From DASZHJ01 sp035507155 (GTDB lineage Bacteria > Pseudomonadota > Alphaproteobacteria > ATCC43930 > CGMCC-115725), in contig DATJOK010000069.1 of the NCBI GenBank assembly GCA_035507155.1, positions 13,629-77,628 on the forward strand: 64,000 nucleotides of DNA. Direction: 5' to 3'. Under the pieces are notes generated by a model. The model was given only the letters and a program-made list of their open reading frames with translations. It was not told where the DNA came from and ran no database searches. Positions 26,852-35,462 of the stretch are shown here, one piece after another. The stretch's first letter is position 1. Each line of letters begins with the position of its first letter. The position numbers and the translations under genes are program-made.

Positions 26852-28255
26852 ATGGCGCATGACATCCTCGTCGTCGACGACGAAGCGGACATCCGGATGC
26901 TGATTTCCGGCGTGCTCGAGGATGAGGGCTACACGACGCGACAGGCCGCCAACAGCAGCGAAGCGCTGAGTGCTATCCGCGCACGCCTTCCCTCCGCGGT
27001 CATCCTTGACATCTGGCTCCAGGGCAGCGAGCTCGACGGCATCGAGATCCTGAAGCTGGTGCGGCAGGAGGCGCCGAACCTGCCGGTGATCATGATCAGC
27101 GGTCACGGCACCATCGAGACGGCGGTGGCGGCGATCAAAATCGGGGCCCAGGACTTCATCGAGAAGCCCTTCAAGTCCGATCGGCTGCTGCTGGTGGTCG
27201 AGCGGGTTATCGAGCATGCCCGGCTCCGGCGCGAGAACGAGGAACTGCGCCTGCGCGTGGGCGGGGACGAGGAGCTGATCGGCTGCTCGCATGCCATCAG
27301 CCAGCTGCGCCAGCAGGTGGAGAAAGTCGCGCCGACGGGGAGCCGGGTAGTGATCACGGGCGCCCCCGGTTCCGGCAAGGAGGTGGTGGCACGCCTGCTG
27401 CATCGGCGGTCGCGCCGCGCACGGGGACCTTTCGTGGCGTTGAACTGCGCCATGCTGCGGCCGGAGCGATTGGAGATCGAGCTTTTCGGCTGCGAAGCCG
27501 GCATCGAGACGCCGGAGGCGCGGCGCAAGATCGGTACCTTCGAGGAGGCGCATGGTGGCACGCTCTTCCTGGACGAGGTCGGCGACATGCCTCTCGAGAC
27601 CCAGAGCAAGATCGTGCGCGGACTGCAGGAGCAGACCTTCGAGCGCGTCGGCGGTGGCCGCGTCACGGTCGATGTGCGGGTCATCGCCTCCACCAATCGC
27701 GATCTCGAGGCGGAGATCACCGCCGGCCGCTTCCGCGAGGATCTCTACTACCGCCTGGCGGTGGTGCCCATCCACGTGCCGCCGCTGCGGCAGCGCCGCG
27801 AAGACATCCCGATGCTGGCGCGCCACTTCATGCAGCGCGCTGCGGAAGCCGCACGGCTGCCACCGCGGGAGATCGGTGATGACGCGATGGCGACGCTGCA
27901 GGCCTATGAATGGCCCGGCAACGTGCGCCAGCTGCGCAACGTCATCGACTGGCTGCTGATCATGGCGCCGGGCGACGCCCGGGAGCCGATCCGGGCGGAA
28001 ATGCTGCCGGCGGAGATCGGCTCCGACGCCCCGGCGGTGGTGCGCTGGGACAAGACCGGCGAGATCATGAGCCTGCCGCTCCGCGACGCCCGCGAGGTGT
28101 TCGAGCGCGAGTATCTGATCGCCCAGGTAACGCGCTTCGGCGGCAACATCTCGCGGACGGCTGCATTCATCGGCATGGAGCGTTCGGCGCTTCATCGCAA
28201 GCTCAAGTCGCTCGGTCTGGTCAATGGGGAACGGGCCGCGAAGCTAGGCGCCTGA
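26852..28255 (+). CDS. ntrX: Response regulator NtrX
   Basis: The 467-residue regulator has a receiver domain with the phospho-acceptor in VILDIWLQGSELDG. The AAA+ domain has Walker A GAPGSGKE and FLDEVGDMP. A C-terminal Fis-like helix-turn-helix follows (GGNISRTAAFIGMERSALHRKL). Where NtrC has GAFTGA, this protein reads ELFGCEAGIETPEARRKIG, so the sigma-54 contact loop is absent. That is known for alphaproteobacterial NtrX and implies action as a direct repressor or sigma-70 regulator. It follows ntrY closely. Confidence 0.95.
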   Translation: MAHDILVVDDEADIRMLISGVLEDEGYTTRQAANSSEALSAIRARLPSAVILDIWLQGSELDGIEILKLVRQEAPNLPVIMISGHGTIETAVAAIKIGAQDFIEKPFKSDRLLLVVERVIEHARLRRENEELRLRVGGDEELIGCSHAISQLRQQVEKVAPTGSRVVITGAPGSGKEVVARLLHRRSRRARGPFVALNCAMLRPERLEIELFGCEAGIETPEARRKIGTFEEAHGGTLFLDEVGDMPLETQSKIVRGLQEQTFERVGGGRVTVDVRVIASTNRDLEAEITAGRFREDLYYRLAVVPIHVPPLRQRREDIPMLARHFMQRAAEAARLPPREIGDDAMATLQAYEWPGNVRQLRNVIDWLLIMAPGDAREPIRAEMLPAEIGSDAPAVVRWDKTGEIMSLPLRDAREVFEREYLIAQVTRFGGNISRTAAFIGMERSALHRKLKSLGLVNGERAAKLGA

Positions 28256-28282
28256 GCCGGATTTTCTCGGGAGACAGCAAAA

Positions 28283-29146
28283 GTGTCACGCGTTGCTTAC
28301 GTCAACGGCCAGTACGTGCCGCATCGCTCCGCCACGGTCCATATCGAAGATCGCGGCTACCAGTTCGCCGACGGCGTCTACGAGGTCATCACCGTCGATA
28401 AAGGGATGCTGGTGGATGAAGGGCTGCACCTGAAGCGGCTCGATCGCTCGCTCGACGAGCTGCGGATCGCGAAGCCCATGCCGGATCGAGCGCTCCGGAC
28501 GGTGATCCGCGAGGTGATCCGCCGCAATCGCGTGCGCGACGGCATCATCTACATCCAAATGACCCGCGGCGTGGCGCCGCGCGATCATGCCTTTCCGAAG
28601 AACGCCGCCACCCAGGTGGTTATGACGTCGCGCCGCGCGAAGCTCGCCAATCCGCAGGCGATCGCCGAGGGTGTGCGCGTCATCACCATTCCCGACCTGC
28701 GTTGGGCACGCTGCGACATCAAGTCGGTGTCGCTGCTGCCGAACATTCTCGGCAAGCAGCAGGCGCGGGAAGCCGGCGCCTACGAAGCGTGGCAGGTGGA
28801 TCGCGACGGCAACGTGACCGAAGGCACCTCGACCAATGCCTGGATCGTGACCAAGGAAGGCGAGGTGGTGACGCGCGCGGCCAACAACGCGATTCTGAAC
28901 GGCATTACGCGGCTCGGTATCCTGCATCTCATCGAGCGGGCAGGGCTGCGCTTCGTCGAGCGGCCGTTCAGCGTCGCCGAGGCGAAAGCGGCGCGCGAGG
29001 CTTTCATCAGCAGCGCCACCTCCTATGTGATGCCGGTGGTGCGCATCGACGACAGCGTGATCGGCGGCGGCAAACCGGGCGAGCTGACCCGCAGGCTGAG
29101 GGAGTTCTATACGAGCTATGCCGCCCACGGTGGACGCGACGCGTGA
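28283..29146 (+). CDS. dat: D-amino-acid transaminase (class IV PLP enzyme)
   Basis: The 287-residue fold-type IV aminotransferase has the conserved HIEDRGYQFADGVYEVI N-terminus, the PLP-lysine segment DIKSVSLLPNIL, and VTEGTSTNAWIV with the cofactor-binding glutamate. Relatives are D-alanine transaminase and branched-chain aminotransferases; the N-terminal motif favours the D-amino-acid group. It exchanges amino groups between D-amino acids and 2-oxo acids. GTG start at 28283, and its TGA overlaps the GTG of the next gene. Its position between ntrX and hfq is common in this class. Confidence 0.88.
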   Translation: MSRVAYVNGQYVPHRSATVHIEDRGYQFADGVYEVITVDKGMLVDEGLHLKRLDRSLDELRIAKPMPDRALRTVIREVIRRNRVRDGIIYIQMTRGVAPRDHAFPKNAATQVVMTSRRAKLANPQAIAEGVRVITIPDLRWARCDIKSVSLLPNILGKQQAREAGAYEAWQVDRDGNVTEGTSTNAWIVTKEGEVVTRAANNAILNGITRLGILHLIERAGLRFVERPFSVAEAKAAREAFISSATSYVMPVVRIDDSVIGGGKPGELTRRLREFYTSYAAHGGRDA

Positions 29147-29790
29147 CGGCTCGGCCGCAGGCGATCCTGTTCGACTGGGATAATACCCTCGTCGACAGCT
29201 GGTTGGTGATCCACGACGCGCTGGTCGTCACCTTCGAGGCGATGGGACAGCAGCCCTGGACGTTGGCGGAGACCAAGCTCCGGGTGCGCCATTCTCTGCG
29301 CGAGGCGTTTCCGCGTCTCTTCGGCGAGCGCTGGGACGAGGCGCGGAAGCTCTATCTCGACACTTTTGCATCCATCCATCTGGAACGGCTGACGACCATC
29401 CCCGGCGCCGATGCCCTGCTCGCCGCGCTTTCGGCGGAGGGCTACTACCTGGCGGTCGTCAGCAACAAGACCGGCAGGCTTCTGCGCCGCGAAGTCGAGC
29501 ACCTTGGCTGGCAGCCTCATTTCAGGCGTTGCGTGGGCGCCGGCGACGCCGCGGCCGACAAGCCGGACCCGGCGCCCGTGCATCTCGCGCTCGAGGGGAG
29601 CGGGATCGCGCCGACTGCGTCGTGGTTCGTCGGCGACACCGAGCTGGACGTCGACTGCGCGCTCGCGTCCGGCTGCGTGCCGGTGCTGCTGGGGGCGCGC
29701 GAGGAAATAGCCGGGGCGCTCGCCAAAGCCCCGTCAACGTTGCATTTTTCTGACTGTGCGGCGCTGCTGACAGGGCTTGGGCACTTGTGA
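29143..29790 (+). CDS. HAD-superfamily phosphatase (phosphoglycolate-phosphatase-like)
   Basis: The 215-residue hydrolase has HAD motif I FDWDNTLVDSW with the nucleophilic aspartates and motif II VVSNKTG. Motif III is the lysine of ADKPDPAPVHLAL, and motif IV is FVGDTELDVDCA. The helical cap between motifs I and II is of C1 type, as in Gph. It dephosphorylates a small sugar phosphate or phosphoglycolate, and substrate is not determined. GTG at 29143 overlaps the dat stop by GTGA. Hfq follows after a 110-base leader. Confidence 0.87.
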   Translation: MTARPQAILFDWDNTLVDSWLVIHDALVVTFEAMGQQPWTLAETKLRVRHSLREAFPRLFGERWDEARKLYLDTFASIHLERLTTIPGADALLAALSAEGYYLAVVSNKTGRLLRREVEHLGWQPHFRRCVGAGDAAADKPDPAPVHLALEGSGIAPTASWFVGDTELDVDCALASGCVPVLLGAREEIAGALAKAPSTLHFSDCAALLTGLGHL

Positions 29791-29811
29791 TTTCCGTTCG
29801 GCGCCCAATCT

Positions 29812-29820
29812 TGTTATGAG
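29812..29820 (+). promoter_or_regulatory. Candidate extended -10 promoter of hfq
   Basis: TG at 29812-29813, one base, then TATGAG at 29815-29820 forms an extended -10 element. The leader of about 75 bases before hfq includes a small GGGCC-ATCA-GGCCC hairpin (29867-29880), 20 bases ahead of the ATG. No good -35 is seen. Confidence 0.35.
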
Positions 29821-29900
29821 TTGCCGGGGGGCGGACGATACGCGCCCGCTACCCGTCGGCGTCGTCGGGCCATCAGGCCCCAAGAATAAGGGAATTACCC

Positions 29901-30152
29901 ATGTCCACAGAAAAGGCACAAAACGTTCAAGATGTCTTCTTGAACTACGTTCGCAAGAACAAGACTCCGGTTACCGTGTTCCTGGTCAACGGTGTGAAGC
30001 TGCAGGGGATCATCACTTGGTTCGATAATTTCTGCGTGCTGCTCCGGCGGGATGCCCATTCGCAGCTCGTCTACAAGCACGCGATCTCCACCGTGATGCC
30101 GGCGCAGCCTGTACAGCTCTTCGAACCGGACAAAGAGGGCGAACAACCCTAA
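29901..30152 (+). CDS. hfq: RNA chaperone Hfq
   Basis: The 83-residue Sm-like protein has the Sm1 motif FLNYVRKNKTPVTVFLVNGVKLQGIITWFD and Sm2 LVYKHAISTVMP. The proximal-face residues and the YKHA (KH) uridine-binding motif are intact. Hfq hexamers pair small RNAs with mRNAs, and in this class affect nitrogen and stress control. It lies four bases ahead of hflX, the usual hfq-hflX arrangement. Confidence 0.97.
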   Translation: MSTEKAQNVQDVFLNYVRKNKTPVTVFLVNGVKLQGIITWFDNFCVLLRRDAHSQLVYKHAISTVMPAQPVQLFEPDKEGEQP

Positions 30153-30156
30153 GTCG

Positions 30157-31473
30157 ATGACCGCGACGTCCATTGCCGAAGCGGCATCCACCGGTCGCGC
30201 TCTCGTCATCCATCCGACCATGAAGCGTCCGCCCCGGGAGCGGCGGGAGGACGGCCGTTCGCCCCAAGCGCGCCTGGAGGAGGCGGTGGCGCTCGCCGCC
30301 GCGATCGACCTTGAGGTGGTGCATGCGGCCTTGGTTCCGATGAACCAGCCGCGGCCTTCGACGCTGATCGGCAGCGGCAACGTCGAGACGCTCGGCGCGA
30401 TCGTCAAGGAGCGTGGCATCGGCGTCGCGGTGGTGGACGCGACGGTGAGTCCTGTGCAGCAGCGCAATCTCGAGAAGGCCTGGCAGTGCAAGGTGATCGA
30501 TCGCACCGGCCTGATTCTGGAGATCTTCGGTGCGCGCGCCCGTACTCACGAGGGGCGGCTCCAGGTCGAGCTCGCGGCGCTCACCTACCAGCGCTCGCGC
30601 CTCGTGCGGTCCTGGACACATCTGGAGCGCCAGCGCGGCGGCTTCGGCTTCCTCGGCGGTCCAGGTGAGAGCCAGCTGGAGATCGACCGCCGTCTTATCG
30701 GCGAGCGTATCGCTCGCATCAAGAAGGATCTCGAGGACACGAAGCGCACCCGTGCCCTTCACCGCGGCGCGCGCAAGCGCGTGCCCTATCCGGTGGTCGC
30801 GCTGGTCGGCTACACCAACGCCGGCAAGTCGACCCTGTTCAACCGGCTGACCCGCTCGGCGGTGCGCGCCGAGGATCTGCTGTTCGCGACCCTCGACCCG
30901 ACGCTGCGACGCCTCACGCTGCCCTCCGGCCATCCGGCGATCCTCTCGGACACGGTGGGATTCATCTCCGATCTGCCGCATCAGCTGGTGGCCGCGTTCC
31001 GCGCCACGTTGGAGGAGGTGACCGAGGCCGATCTCGTGGTGCATGTGCGCGACATCCATCATCCCGATACCGAAGCCCAGCGCGCCGACGTGCAGAGCGT
31101 GCTGACCGAGCTCGGCCTTGGCGCTCAGGTCGAGACCGGGCTCGTCGAGGCCTGGAACAAGATCGATCTCCTGGAAGCCGCGCAGCGCGAAAGCCTGCTC
31201 CATCAGGTCCGCCGCAACCGCGACGTGATCCCGGTCTCCGCGATTACTGGCGAGGGCTGCGACCGGCTGCTGACCCTTCTCGACGAGCGCCTCGACGGCG
31301 GGCGGCGGCTCGTCGATCTCGACGTTCCATTGACCGACGGCGCCGGCATCGCCTGGCTCTATCGCCATGGCGACGTGATAAGTCGGCGCGACGACGAGAC
31401 CAGTGCGCACATGTCGGTCCGTCTCGGCGAGGCCGATCTCGGCCGCTTCCGCAGCCGCCAGATCCTCAACTGA
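30157..31473 (+). CDS. hflX: Ribosome-associated GTPase HflX
   Basis: The 438-residue GTPase has an N-terminal HflX-specific domain with ATVSPVQQRNLEK and RIGLILEIFGARARTHEGRLQVELA-type sequence split around residues 105-145. A coiled linker QRGGFGFLGGPGESQLEIDRR follows, then the G domain with G1 GYTNAGKS, G3 DTVGF and G4 NKID. HflX splits stalled ribosomes, particularly after heat stress. It starts four bases after hfq. The phosphatase-like gene follows after four bases, so a single operon is likely. Confidence 0.96.
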   Translation: MTATSIAEAASTGRALVIHPTMKRPPRERREDGRSPQARLEEAVALAAAIDLEVVHAALVPMNQPRPSTLIGSGNVETLGAIVKERGIGVAVVDATVSPVQQRNLEKAWQCKVIDRTGLILEIFGARARTHEGRLQVELAALTYQRSRLVRSWTHLERQRGGFGFLGGPGESQLEIDRRLIGERIARIKKDLEDTKRTRALHRGARKRVPYPVVALVGYTNAGKSTLFNRLTRSAVRAEDLLFATLDPTLRRLTLPSGHPAILSDTVGFISDLPHQLVAAFRATLEEVTEADLVVHVRDIHHPDTEAQRADVQSVLTELGLGAQVETGLVEAWNKIDLLEAAQRESLLHQVRRNRDVIPVSAITGEGCDRLLTLLDERLDGGRRLVDLDVPLTDGAGIAWLYRHGDVISRRDDETSAHMSVRLGEADLGRFRSRQILN

Positions 31474-31477
31474 GGAG

Positions 31478-32260
31478 ATGGGCCCCGATTTTGACCGCGT
31501 CGAGGCGGCGATCCGCGAGGTCGCGGCGGTCGAAATCCTGCCGCGTTTCCAGAAACTGTCTGCGGCCGACATGCACGAGAAGCAGCCGGGACAGCTCGTC
31601 ACGATTGCCGACACCGAGGCGGAGCGGCGCCTGACGCCGATGCTGGAGAGCCTGATGCCGGGCTCGGTGGTCGTGGGCGAGGAGGGGGTCGCGGAGGATG
31701 CCGCGCGCCTGGGCTGGGTCGCGAGCGAGCCGCTGGTTTGGCTGGTGGATCCCGTGGACGGCACGCAGAACTTCGCCGAGAGCAAGCCGGTCTTTGCCAC
31801 CATGGTCGCCCTGCTGCGCGGCGGCCATGCGGTCGCCGGCTGGATCTATGATCCCGTCTCCGGCCGCATGGCGATGGCGGAGGAGGGCAGTGGCGCATTT
31901 CTCGACGATGCGCGCCTCAAGACGGCGGCGGCCGTTCCGTTGCCGAGGATGCGCGGGCGCCTCACCAGCCGGGCCGCGAAGCGGATCGGCGACAGGGTGG
32001 GGCCGCATTTCTACTTCCGATGTGCCGGCCATGAATACGTGGCGCTTGCCCGCGGCGACGCCGAATTCGGCCTGTTTCGCCGCCTCTACCCCTGGGATCA
32101 CGCGCCGGGTGAGCTGCTTTTCCGGGAGGCCGGCGGTTTCTCGGCGCGTCTCGACGGCAGCTCCTACCAGCCGTCGGAGGTCGAGGCGAGCTTGCTGCTG
32201 GCGCCCGATCGGGAAAGCTGGGCGGCGCTCCGAGCTCTGGTGCTGGAGCTCGCAACCTGA
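31478..32260 (+). CDS. Inositol monophosphatase family protein
   Basis: The 260-residue lithium-sensitive phosphatase fold carries its metal-binding motifs in order: GEEG (first Glu pair), WLVDPVDGTQNF (the DPxDGT motif), and the C-terminal YPWDHAPGELLFREAGG (WDxxxG). Substrates in bacteria include inositol phosphate, fructose-1,6-bisphosphate or PAP, and cannot be separated by eye. ATG at 31478 was chosen because GAGG lies directly upstream and it follows the hflX stop by four bases. Confidence 0.86.
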   Translation: MGPDFDRVEAAIREVAAVEILPRFQKLSAADMHEKQPGQLVTIADTEAERRLTPMLESLMPGSVVVGEEGVAEDAARLGWVASEPLVWLVDPVDGTQNFAESKPVFATMVALLRGGHAVAGWIYDPVSGRMAMAEEGSGAFLDDARLKTAAAVPLPRMRGRLTSRAAKRIGDRVGPHFYFRCAGHEYVALARGDAEFGLFRRLYPWDHAPGELLFREAGGFSARLDGSSYQPSEVEASLLLAPDRESWAALRALVLELAT

Positions 32261-32273
32261 CCACGGCATGGGG

Positions 32274-32301
32274 TTGCCAGCCGCGCCGGAGCGGCTAGCA
32301 T
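32274..32301 (+). promoter_or_regulatory. Candidate promoter of the beta-hydroxyacid dehydrogenase gene
   Basis: TTGCCA (32274-32279) and TAGCAT (32296-32301) have a 16-base spacer, leaving a leader of about 20 bases with GGAGG before the ATG at 32330. The spacer contains AGCCGC-N6-GCGGCT, an inverted repeat that might alternatively terminate the upstream operon. Confidence 0.5.
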
Positions 32302-32329
32302 AGCGCCCGCAAATGATCGGAGGATCGCG

Positions 32330-33196
32330 ATGAAGCTGGCATTCCTTGGCCTGGGCGTGATGGGTTACCCGATGGCTGGTCATCTCAAGAAGAATGGCCA
32401 TGATGTCACCGTCTACAACCGAACCGCCGCCAAGGCGAAATCCTGGGCCGGCGAATACGGCGGCAGCTTCCGTGAGGCGCCGGCCGAAGCGGCCGCCGGT
32501 GCTGATATCGTCTTCATGTGCGTCGGCAACGACGACGATGTGCGCGAGGTCGCCAGCGGACCGAAGGGCGCCTTCGCCGGCATGAAGAAGGGCGCGATCC
32601 TGGTCGACCACACTACCGCCTCGGCGGAGGTGGCGCGCGAGATGTACGACATCGCCAAGTCGAAGGGGCTGCAGTTCCTCGATGCTCCGGTCTCCGGAGG
32701 CCAGGCAGGCGCGCAGAACGGCAAGCTCACGGTGATGGTGGGCGGCGATCTCGAGCCCTTCAAGGTCGCAGAGCCGGCGATGGTCCATTACGGCCGCGCC
32801 GTGACGCTGATGGGGCCGGTGGGCAGCGGTCAGCTCACCAAGATGGTGAACCAGATCTGCATCGCGGGGCTGGTGCAGGCGCTGTCGGAAGGGCTCAATT
32901 TTGCGGCGCGCGCCGGGCTCGACGGCAAGAAGGTGATCGACGTCATCTCCAAGGGCGCGGCGCAGTCCTGGCAGATGGAGAACCGCGGCACCACCATGCT
33001 CGACGGCAAGTTCGACTTTGGCTTCGCCGTCAACTGGATGCGCAAGGATCTCGGCATCTGCTTCGCCGAGGCGAGGCGGAACGGCGCCTCGCTGCCCGTA
33101 TCGGCGCTGGTGGATCAGTTCTATGCCCGCGTCCAGGAGCGTGGCGGCGGCCGCTGGGACACCTCTGCGCTGATCCACCTGCTGCAGAAGGCCTGA
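32330..33196 (+). CDS. NAD(P)-dependent beta-hydroxyacid dehydrogenase
   Basis: The 288-residue enzyme of the 3-hydroxyisobutyrate/tartronate semialdehyde/GLYR family begins with the Rossmann motif FLGLGVMGYPMAGHLKKNGH. It has the substrate-binding LDAPVSGGQAGAQNG and GPVGSGQLTKMVNQI with the catalytic lysine. The asparagine of VYNRT at the end of the second strand suggests NADPH preference, as in glyoxylate/succinic semialdehyde reductases, but this is inference. It stands alone with its own promoter and converges on a glycosyltransferase gene 15 bases away. Confidence 0.88.
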   Translation: MKLAFLGLGVMGYPMAGHLKKNGHDVTVYNRTAAKAKSWAGEYGGSFREAPAEAAAGADIVFMCVGNDDDVREVASGPKGAFAGMKKGAILVDHTTASAEVAREMYDIAKSKGLQFLDAPVSGGQAGAQNGKLTVMVGGDLEPFKVAEPAMVHYGRAVTLMGPVGSGQLTKMVNQICIAGLVQALSEGLNFAARAGLDGKKVIDVISKGAAQSWQMENRGTTMLDGKFDFGFAVNWMRKDLGICFAEARRNGASLPVSALVDQFYARVQERGGGRWDTSALIHLLQKA

Positions 33197-33211
33197 CGCG
33201 GCGGGCAGGGG

Positions 33212-34681
33212 TCAGCGCTCGTAAACGGTGGCGACCTCGTGATAGGGGCCCGCCACCGTCGCCAGCGGCGCGAGATTGGCAAAATCCGCCGCGCTGATGC
33301 CGGGCGTGTAGGCCTCGCTCCAGTTGCGCACGAAGATGAAGATGCCGTGCAGACCGGGATCTCGGATCGCCGTCAGCGGATGGTGATCGAGATAGATACG
33401 ATCGAGGCCGAGGTAATAGGCGACGTCCGGGTGGTCGCAATAGACGTCCTGGCCGCTCCAGTCGATCGGCAGATCCGGCAATCGCGCGAGATCGCTCGCG
33501 GGAATCCTCGTGTTGTTGTTGAAGATCCAGACCAATCCATGGGCGAACCAGTGGAGCTGCAGAACGACCGTCGCCGACAGCAGCGCAGCGACGGCGGTTC
33601 GGCGATTGCCGCCCTCGTCTGATTCGGCGAGCCGCGCGAACAGGAAGTCGAGCCCGGCGCCCGCCACCAGGATGTAGATCGGATAGGCGAAGACGAAATA
33701 TCGGACATAACCGGCGCTGCCGAAAGCGCCAGCCGTCCACATCGCCGTCATCACCGCGAAATAGGTGATGCCCATCAGTGCCGAGACGGTCAGCAGCGAG
33801 CCGGCTTCTCGCCGGTGACGCAGCACGCGATAGGCACCCGCCGCGAAGGCGAGGGTGAGGACGGTGTCGAAGGCCAGGAAGGCGAGCAGGTACTCTGCCG
33901 GCTCGCCGTGCCCATAGGCGCCGAGCGTCGCGGGATAGCCTTGGCTCACGATGAAGAAAGGGCTTCCCGTCGCAAGATACCCGACGAGATTCCAGAGCGC
34001 GGTCGGCAGCGCGAAGATGCAACCGCGCGTCAAAGCGACGAGCAGACCACCGAGGCGGCGCTCTCGCAACGGCTCGATCATGACGGCAATCGCGAAAACG
34101 ACGACGCAGAAGACGCCGTCGGTCCGCGCCAGCGTCACGAGACCGAAGCACAGCGAGGCCGCCAGCATCCGGCGGCGATGCCAGAGCCAGAGAGCCAAAG
34201 CCACGATGAAGGCGGCGGAGGGCTCGGTGTTGGCCGAGATCGAGCTCCGGAAGCTCACGAAGGCGAAGGCCGAGATCACCGCCAGCACGATCACGGTCTC
34301 CCGGTGCCGGAAAATGTCGCGCGCGACGAGGAGCACCAGCCAGCTGCCCGCGGTCCAAAACAGCGCGTTTGCGATCTGGGTGACGACCAGCGTTGGCCAG
34401 GCCAGCGGCAGGAGTTGGTAGAGGGTGGCGAAGAAGAAGGTGTAGATCGGTTTCGCCCAGACCTGGATGCCGTAGGCGAGGCTTTCCGGCAGGTCGGTGA
34501 AAACCGACTGGGCGATGATCACGTGATTGAAGGGATCATGCTCCCAGTCACGGTTGAACTCCGCGAAGATGCAGGCGAGCCGCGCCAGCAGGCCGATGGC
34601 GAGGATTGCGGCCGGAACGGTCGTGGGCCACGCGTGGGGTGCGCTCTCCGGTAATGCTTGGACGCTGCCGCGGCTCTGCAT
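33212..34681 (-). CDS. Membrane glycosyltransferase (GT39/ArnT-like)
   Basis: The 489-residue protein has about ten membrane helices. Its first periplasmic loop is acidic (AEFNRDWEHDPFNH), where GT-C enzymes place catalytic acidic residues. The pattern matches dolichyl-phosphate-mannose/ArnT-like transferases that use polyprenyl-phosphate sugars. The start at 34681 was chosen because it follows the GT2 stop by ten bases, while the longer start at 34765 overlaps that gene by 74 bases. The adjacent GT2 gene likely makes its lipid-linked donor. Confidence 0.75.
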   Translation of the reverse strand: MQSRGSVQALPESAPHAWPTTVPAAILAIGLLARLACIFAEFNRDWEHDPFNHVIIAQSVFTDLPESLAYGIQVWAKPIYTFFFATLYQLLPLAWPTLVVTQIANALFWTAGSWLVLLVARDIFRHRETVIVLAVISAFAFVSFRSSISANTEPSAAFIVALALWLWHRRRMLAASLCFGLVTLARTDGVFCVVVFAIAVMIEPLRERRLGGLLVALTRGCIFALPTALWNLVGYLATGSPFFIVSQGYPATLGAYGHGEPAEYLLAFLAFDTVLTLAFAAGAYRVLRHRREAGSLLTVSALMGITYFAVMTAMWTAGAFGSAGYVRYFVFAYPIYILVAGAGLDFLFARLAESDEGGNRRTAVAALLSATVVLQLHWFAHGLVWIFNNNTRIPASDLARLPDLPIDWSGQDVYCDHPDVAYYLGLDRIYLDHHPLTAIRDPGLHGIFIFVRNWSEAYTPGISAADFANLAPLATVAGPYHEVATVYER

Positions 34682-34691
34682 CGGCCGCGGC

Positions 34692-35462
34692 TCAGAAGCG
34701 GAAGCGCAGGAGATACCAGAGAGCCTTAATGCCGTCCCGCCAGTTGATCTTCTTTCCCTCGGCATAGGTGCGGCCGTAGTAGCTGATGCTCATTTCGTAG
34801 ATGCGCCATCTCCGTGCCAGCGCGATCTGAGCGCTGATCTGCACCTCGATGCCGAAATCCTCGCAAGTGATGTCGAGGCTCTGCATGACCGCGCGAGTGA
34901 ACATCTTGTAGCAGACCTCGATGTCGCTCAGGAGCTGGTTGTAGAGGATGTTGAAAGTCAGGGAGAGCAGCCGGTTGGCGAGGTAATGGTGGAAATAGAG
35001 CGAGCGATGCGGCCGGCCGAAGAAGCGCGAGCCGTAAACCACGTCCGCGACCCTCCGCACCGCGATCAGGTTGTACATCGTCGCCCAGTCCTGGGGGTCG
35101 TATTCGAGGTCTGCGTCCTGGATCACCATGACGTCGCCGGTGGCGGCTGCCATTGCCGTCTGGAGGGCACCTCCCTTGCCGCGATTGCGCGCGTGATGCA
35201 GCACCTTGAAATGGATGCGGCCGGCCTTGGCATCGCTGGCGGGCAACAGCTCGACACTGCCGTCAGGCCGAAGCTCCAGGCCGGAGCAGGTGCCGGCGGA
35301 CCCGAAGTTGCGGTCGAGAAAGGCGCCCGTGCCGTCGGAGGAGTTATCGTCGACGATGACGATCTCCTTCTCGACCTCCGGAATCGCGCGCGTCACGGCG
35401 TCGATGATCCGAGCGATGGTGCCGATCTCGTTGTAGACCGGCATCAGGACGGAGAGCTTCAC
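34692..35462 (-). CDS. Family 2 glycosyltransferase (polyprenyl-phosphate type)
   Basis: The 256-residue GT-A enzyme begins KLSVLMPVYNE and has IVDDNSSDGTG for the nucleotide-sugar and QDADLEYDPQDW with the acidic metal-binding motif. RNRGKGGALQTAM follows. These are hallmarks of DPM1-like enzymes that transfer a sugar to polyprenyl phosphate. The GTG at 35462 overlaps the mazG stop (GTGA). With the downstream GT-C protein it suggests a two-step glycosylation of an envelope component. No membrane helices are present. Confidence 0.85.
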   Translation of the reverse strand: MKLSVLMPVYNEIGTIARIIDAVTRAIPEVEKEIVIVDDNSSDGTGAFLDRNFGSAGTCSGLELRPDGSVELLPASDAKAGRIHFKVLHHARNRGKGGALQTAMAAATGDVMVIQDADLEYDPQDWATMYNLIAVRRVADVVYGSRFFGRPHRSLYFHHYLANRLLSLTFNILYNQLLSDIEVCYKMFTRAVMQSLDITCEDFGIEVQISAQIALARRWRIYEMSISYYGRTYAEGKKINWRDGIKALWYLLRFRF

